The translations under genes and the position numbers were made by a program. This document shows positions 59,917 through 64,000 of a stretch of 64,000 nt of DNA, piece by piece. Each line of letters begins with the position of its first letter. Position 1 is the stretch's first letter. The stretch spans positions 4,216,001 through 4,280,000 of the forward strand of contig JAHREC010000009.1 of assembly GCA_020081605.1 (NCBI GenBank), given 5' to 3'. Below the pieces are notes generated by a model that was not told the origin of the DNA, did not search any database, and saw only the letters and a list, made by a program, of their open reading frames with translations. Origin of the DNA: Albifimbria verrucaria (lineage: Eukaryota > Ascomycota > Sordariomycetes > Hypocreales > Stachybotryaceae).

Positions 59917-61704
59917 TCATCCTCCTCCTCGGCGGGTACGTCTAACGAAAGGAGGAACACCGAGTGACCCCTTGGTCACGGTGTCTTTCTTTTCGTCCGA
60001 CTTTTCGTCCTTCTTCTTCGCGTCCTTGCCCTTTTCATCCTCCTTGTTCTTGTCCTTAGTCTTATCCTTCGTGGTATCGACAACACCGTCTTCAAGCTTT
60101 CCCACCGTCTTGATTGGCTTTCCGTTACCGTCCAAATCCACGACCACGTCGATAGTGTCGAGGCTACCATCCTCAGTATAAGCCCATAGCTCTTTTAGTT
60201 CTCCTCTCACGAGAGCCGTCGTCAGTAACGAGCCGAGTACTCCTGGGACCAGATATAGAAGAGCAGGCTGGCCACGTTTGAATACCACTAGCATGGCCAA
60301 AGTGACAAGCATGCCCAGCAGGTACCCCACCATCGAGGCATAAAAGTACACCTTAGGGAACTGCGATGCAGACAAGTGCGGAGGAGTTGCTGCTGCCGAG
60401 GAGCAACCAAGACTTTCGCGCCCAAAGCAGGTCGCCCCAGTTGCCTTTGGCATCGACATATGGCACCTTGACCTCTCGGTGCTTGATGTCGCTCCTGGTT
60501 GTCAAATCACCAGACGCAGGGTCCTTTTCGATAATCTTCAAGTCAGTAGACTCATACTTGACCTTGCGCAGGTAGAAGAGCCATAGATCCAATCGAAGAG
60601 ACCACCCCATGACCATTCCTGGGATCACAATATCTCCCAGTCCAAGAATACTCTTCCTTGCAGCAGCCTCAAAGGTGAGTTTGATGGGCACATCAAGAGT
60701 AGTAGCCACCGTAACCATGTAGGGTCTAACGAAGCATAAGTTTCTCGCGTGGTAAAAAGTTACAAGACGGCCAAAGACTTACGTATAGAAGACCATGAAG
60801 ATATCATAGAAGAAGAGACCGGACAGGACGAGCGCGCTGGTAAGAAAATCAGTTGGCGATAGAAGAAGGAATGAACCGTAGCACATTCCGTAGCCCAACA
60901 GATTGGACAGCATGGTGGAGGACGTTGAGAAGTAAACAAGAGCGGTAGCCAGCGACAACAACAGCCCCATCATATGAGAGAACTTTATGTTGGCCTTCTC
61001 CTGGCCAAAGCCATGAGCTGAAATCTTGAAGACCCAGTGTCGAGTTAAGAGGTCCCGGGTTTCCCATACAGCTTTACGAGCCCGGTCCGAGCTCGTCAAC
61101 AGACCCAAAAGTCCGGGCAACGGGCTAGAGACAGCATTTGAGCCTTCAACTGCATTTCCAGCATCGTCGCACACACTGACAGTTCTCTCTTTCTGATTGA
61201 CCTTTCGCAGAGAGCCATCACGACCACGCCAGAACGTCGGGAAGACGAACGACACACCCAGCTCGATGCCATGAGCATAAAGAGTGAGGACACTGGCGAT
61301 TGACATGGACGACATATACCACCTCAGAATCTTATTCAAAATAGCAGGGTCCTTCAACCATTGTATGAGGTAGTACAAACCCACGAGGAGTGCGCCGGCC
61401 AGTAATGGGAATAGAATAGCATCTGAGGGCTCAAGGCCCTGGGAGAACTGAGACTCGTCATCCGAGTTCTGACCAGACTTTTTGCGCTTAGGCGGCGATG
61501 CAGAGGGCGGTCGTCGCAGCGCAGCATGCGCACCCAGATAGATAATCCCCAAGGCACTGCCAACGAGCTTGAGCTCCAGCAGGAAGAAGTCCAGATCCCC
61601 ACGAAACCCCACACAGAGCTGGCCGTCGTGGTGCCGTTCATGGTGACGTTGAGACTGTCGAGGCTGCCATTGACACCAACCGGGCTTGTCAAGTTTTCTG
61701 ACAT
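59917..61704 (-). CDS. Signal peptide peptidase, intramembrane aspartyl protease (two frame breaks)
   Basis: Two exons (61704-60783, 60725-59917; intron 57 bases) encode about 577 residues. The two catalytic Asp residues lie in FFYDIFMVFYT (about residue 301) and ILGLGDIVIPG (about 336), and the PAL motif in GQPALLYLVPG (about 460), so all presenilin/SPP signatures are present. The start MSENLTSPVGVNGS has several N-glycosylation sequons before the first helix, as expected for an ER-lumenal N-terminus. One base is missing near 61598; near 60395 the frame shifts by two missing (or one extra) bases. The cytosolic tail is Lys/Asp/Glu-rich. In the last 15 codons another frame reads LDVPAEEEDETD-stop at 59907, possibly the true end. 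It cleaves leftover signal peptides in the ER membrane. Confidence 0.9.
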
Positions 61705-62351
61705 GCTGGTGTTCGTTGATATGAATTTTATGAGTTGAGGCGCCGTAGACAGGTGATGTGTGCAGGCGACGTGTTATCTTGACGCTTGGTGGAGGATGGA
61801 AACACCTGGATGGCAATGGCGCATCCCAAATACCTTTGTGGCTTTGGACCAAAAAGAAACTCTTTAAAAAAACCACAGCGGAGATTATGAAAATAAAATA
61901 AAAAGGTCATAAATCTCGTGGGATCATCACAATTACATGCCCTCGAATTGCATGTTGTCCAAAGGAAGTTGGGGTTTCTCATACGTCTTCGCTATGTGGA
62001 TATATCCATAAGTGTTCGATGTCTGGCTACCTATGACTTAATCGATAAGCTGGATTGTGAATCGAGGAATCCGATGGCCAAGTAGGTACCTGCACCCGCA
62101 AAATAGGTATAAAGGTACAAATGCTCTCAGTGCTCAGCCAGGGACTATGCCACCAGGAACCAGCTAAGGCCTAACAGAGGACCTGCTACTGCGCTGGACC
62201 AATAGCGCTTAACCCACTACCACCAGCACCTTCAGCCTCGTCATAACATTTTCCTCGAGAGCCCCTCCATCACCACCGTCAACATTGGCCTCGCAGCTTT
62301 TCTTGTGTTACCCGTGCTCGTAGCTTGCGCAAGGACGCAGCACCGCCAAAA
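61705..62351. promoter_or_regulatory. Bidirectional promoter region (signal peptide peptidase / cyclophilin)
   Basis: About 650 bases between divergent starts. It includes GTAC-rich patches (62085-62120) and a pyrimidine-rich stretch just before 62352. No specific factor site is claimed. Confidence 0.5.
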
Positions 62352-62904
62352 ATGACCACCAACATTATTCTTGACACCTCAATGGTAAGTCTCCGCCTCG
62401 ATCCTGCCCTCACAAGTTTCTCCCCGAGCTTCTAGCTAACCACACGGCAGGGCTCCATCACCCTCGAGCTCTACACATCCCACGCGCCCAAGACTTGCGA
62501 GAACTTCACTGCTCTTGCCCGCCGCGGCTACTACAACTCTACCATCTTCCACCGCATCATTCCGGACTTCATGATCCAGGAGGCGACCCCACCGGCTCCG
62601 GCCGCGGCGGCTCCTCCATCTGGGGCGACAAGTTCGACGACGAAATCTCCCCGTCGCTCAAGCACACCGGCGCTGGCATCCTCAGCATGGCCAACTCCGG
62701 CCCCAACACCAATGGCTCCCAGTTCTTCATCACCCTCGCCCCGACCCCTGGCTCGACGGCAAGCACACAATCTTCGGCAGGGTCAAGAGCGGGCTCGGCG
62801 TCGTGAAGAGGATGGGCCTCGTTAAGACGGGCGCCGAGGATCGTCCAGAGCAGGACGTAAAAATACTACAAGCACGTGTGGAAGAAAACGAAGAGGAAGT
62901 CTAA
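62352..62904 (+). CDS. Cyclophilin, PPIL1/Cyp1 type peptidyl-prolyl isomerase (two frame breaks)
   Basis: Two exons (62352-62384, 62451-62904) plus two missing bases give exactly 162 residues, the family size. Exon 1 is only 11 codons ([11 protein letters not shown]). Family motifs are [36 protein letters not shown] with the catalytic Arg, [20 protein letters not shown] and [12 protein letters not shown]. Breaks lie near 62581 (GGDPTG) and 62747 (PTPWLDG), both in G or C runs. The ortholog in animals and yeasts is a spliceosome component interacting with SKIP; a role in splicing here follows from family, not from sequence. It acts in the nucleus. The tail [10 protein letters not shown] is acidic. 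Confidence 0.93.
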
Positions 62905-63109
62905 GCGAGGGTCATAAACCGGCGTAGAACTGGATCGTAATTTCATTAAACTGCATGGTGTTGAGGAGTTGTCGAGCCAAAAGAGCTCAACCGTCTTTAG
63001 AAATCTTCAAAAAGGGCAAAAAGTGCTGCGAGTTTTCATGATTTGGATATCAATACGTAGCACCAAAAGAACCAATTGCAAGCAGCAAGGGCCAATGCCT
63101 TGATTCATC
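62905..63109. other. Convergent 3' spacer
   Basis: About 200 bases between converging stop codons; nothing coding. Confidence 0.5.
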
Positions 63110-63988
63110 TTATATCCAGCCTTGAAATGCAAATAACCCCAAACGCCCACCGGCTGGACCCTCTTTCTTGTGGAATACTATGCAGTGAAAACGTGCTATC
63201 CCAGAGGTGTCAATAACCAAACCGCGCCATACGTTCGATGCAAAGCGTATACTCAGATTATACAGGTAGTTGAGAGGATGCGACGGCCACGGAAGGCGTG
63301 TCGCCTCTAGCGTGTATCCAAACCATGGAGTCGAGGGATCTACCTCTATGGCATGAAAATTCAACCAAAAGCCAAGGCCGCTCCGTATCTGGCCAAGGCG
63401 AAAATAAGTAGTTATAAATCTCCGGCAGCCAAGGAGGCAGCCACCAGAAATTGTCATATGCACGACACAGTATATATGTTGTCGAGTGTAGTTAACGATG
63501 GGTCGGGGAGAGGACAGTGTCTCGGACGACTCCGACTCAGCATCCGCATCTTTGCCATTCTTGGACATTGGCGAGCTCGGCGGAAGCTCAGCGGCCTTGA
63601 GCTTCTTTACGGGGCTCATGTTCTTTCCGGTGGCCTTCTTCGGGGCAACCTCGACCGATATGCCAGGCGCGTCGTCGTACTCAGCCTTGTGCGCTTGGCT
63701 CAGCTGGGAGCCACCCTTCACCTTTTCCTTCTTCAACGAAGGCTTGGTCTTCAGGATAACCTTCTTGGGCCCGACAGCAGGCTTGAGCTTCTTTTTCTTG
63801 TGGCTGTTCTCTGAATCTTCGTCTTCCTCGCTGGCATCACGCTTTCTGGGACTAGCAGCACGAGAGCCTGGGGCCGGAGTCGCCTTCTGAGACGAGGGTG
63901 GCGTGGTGTCATGCTGAGAACCGTTGCTCATCTTCTGAGCGGCAGCTCTACTCGCGTTCCGGCCGCTGTTTCCGATACAAGATCCCAT
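63110..63988 (-). CDS. Lys-rich nuclear-type protein of unknown function (possibly partial)
   Basis: An open frame of 292 codons that reaches nearly to the right edge. The region from MSNGSQHDTTPPSSQK (63931) is Ser/Pro-rich with a strong basic cluster (SHKKKKLKPAVGPKK and KTKPSLKKEKVKGG), fitting a nuclear protein. After about residue 165 composition changes to hydrophobic, ordered sequence with Trp and Tyr (STPWFGYTLEATRLPWPS, WRGLVIDTSGIARFH). That change may mark a retained intron, a real C-terminal domain or 3' UTR read by chance. An upstream in-frame Met at 63988 gives MGSCIGNSG, but CTCAG just before 63931 could be an intron acceptor, so the gene may continue beyond the window. No family is recognised. 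Confidence 0.5.
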   Translation of the reverse strand: MGSCIGNSGRNASRAAAQKMSNGSQHDTTPPSSQKATPAPGSRAASPRKRDASEEDEDSENSHKKKKLKPAVGPKKVILKTKPSLKKEKVKGGSQLSQAHKAEYDDAPGISVEVAPKKATGKNMSPVKKLKAAELPPSSPMSKNGKDADAESESSETLSSPRPIVNYTRQHIYCVVHMTISGGCLLGCRRFITTYFRLGQIRSGLGFWLNFHAIEVDPSTPWFGYTLEATRLPWPSHPLNYLYNLSIRFASNVWRGLVIDTSGIARFHCIVFHKKEGPAGGRLGLFAFQGWI

Positions 63989-64000
63989 GTGGTTGTTCAG

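Noticed and set aside
1..64000. Programmed ribosomal frameshifting as explanation of the frame breaks
   Set aside because: Breaks occur in unrelated genes, up to eight per gene, at plain homopolymers without slippery heptamers or pseudoknots.
1..64000. Search for mobile elements, CRISPR arrays, secondary-metabolite synthases or viral insertions
   Set aside because: None seen: no transposase, polymerase or capsid motifs, no terminal repeats with target duplications, no PKS or NRPS core domains despite the phosphopantetheinyl transferase.

Overview
This window is nuclear DNA of a filamentous ascomycete (Pezizomycotina). Gene content points to Sordariomycetes, most likely Hypocreales, though this assignment is inference. 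The signs are short GT-AG introns (about 46-107 bases), CT-rich leaders, a CAAAATG start context, fungus-type proteins (GH35 beta-galactosidase, PIP2-type phospholipase C, Mid2-like sensor, single phosphopantetheinyl transferase) and long microsatellite-bearing intergenic stretches. I see no transposase, reverse transcriptase, CRISPR array, rRNA or convincing tRNA.

Layout: 1-2441 (-) 5' half of a PAS/GAF hybrid histidine kinase running off the left edge; 4267-5459 (+) unknown protein; 5946-6789 (-) Mpv17/PMP22 family; 7577-8717 (-) Yif1; 9128-9916 (-) ubiquitin C-terminal hydrolase, divergent from 10370-12523 (+) SRP receptor alpha; 13116-20115 (-) a 2,317-residue coiled-coil protein; 22257-22916 (-) small secreted protein; 23647-24567 (-) Mid2-like membrane protein; 27821-28296 (-) a broken unknown ORF; 28470-31889 (+) secreted GH35 beta-galactosidase with eight exons; 32408-35533 (-) Ser-rich protein with a myristoylation motif; 39650-40069 (-) small cupin; 42371-44839 (+) phospholipase C; 49936-50182 (+) a 58-residue zinc-ribbon microprotein hidden by an intron; 55165-56364 (+) dienelactone hydrolase with a mitochondrial-type presequence; 56564-57604 (-) phosphopantetheinyl transferase; 58231-58938 (-) Cys-rich protein; 59917-61704 (-) signal peptide peptidase, divergent from 62352-62904 (+) PPIL1-type cyclophilin; 63110-63988 (-) Lys-rich nuclear-type protein at the right edge.

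The strongest window-wide signal is technical. Ten clear genes carry 27 reading-frame breaks, nearly all explained by one missing base in a C/G (sometimes T) run. Adding the missing bases makes each gene's exon total an exact multiple of three, so these are most likely uncorrected long-read assembly errors, not pseudogenes.

Functionally it is mostly housekeeping: protein targeting and ER/Golgi biology (SRP receptor, Yif1, signal peptide peptidase), ubiquitin recycling, organelle membrane and splicing-type cyclophilin genes, plus signalling (histidine kinase, PLC, Mid2-like sensor) and secreted enzymes. I did not find a convincing new multi-gene system. The most novel items are the zinc-ribbon microprotein, the Cys-rich protein at 58.2 kb and the gene-poor 44.8-55.2 kb stretch.
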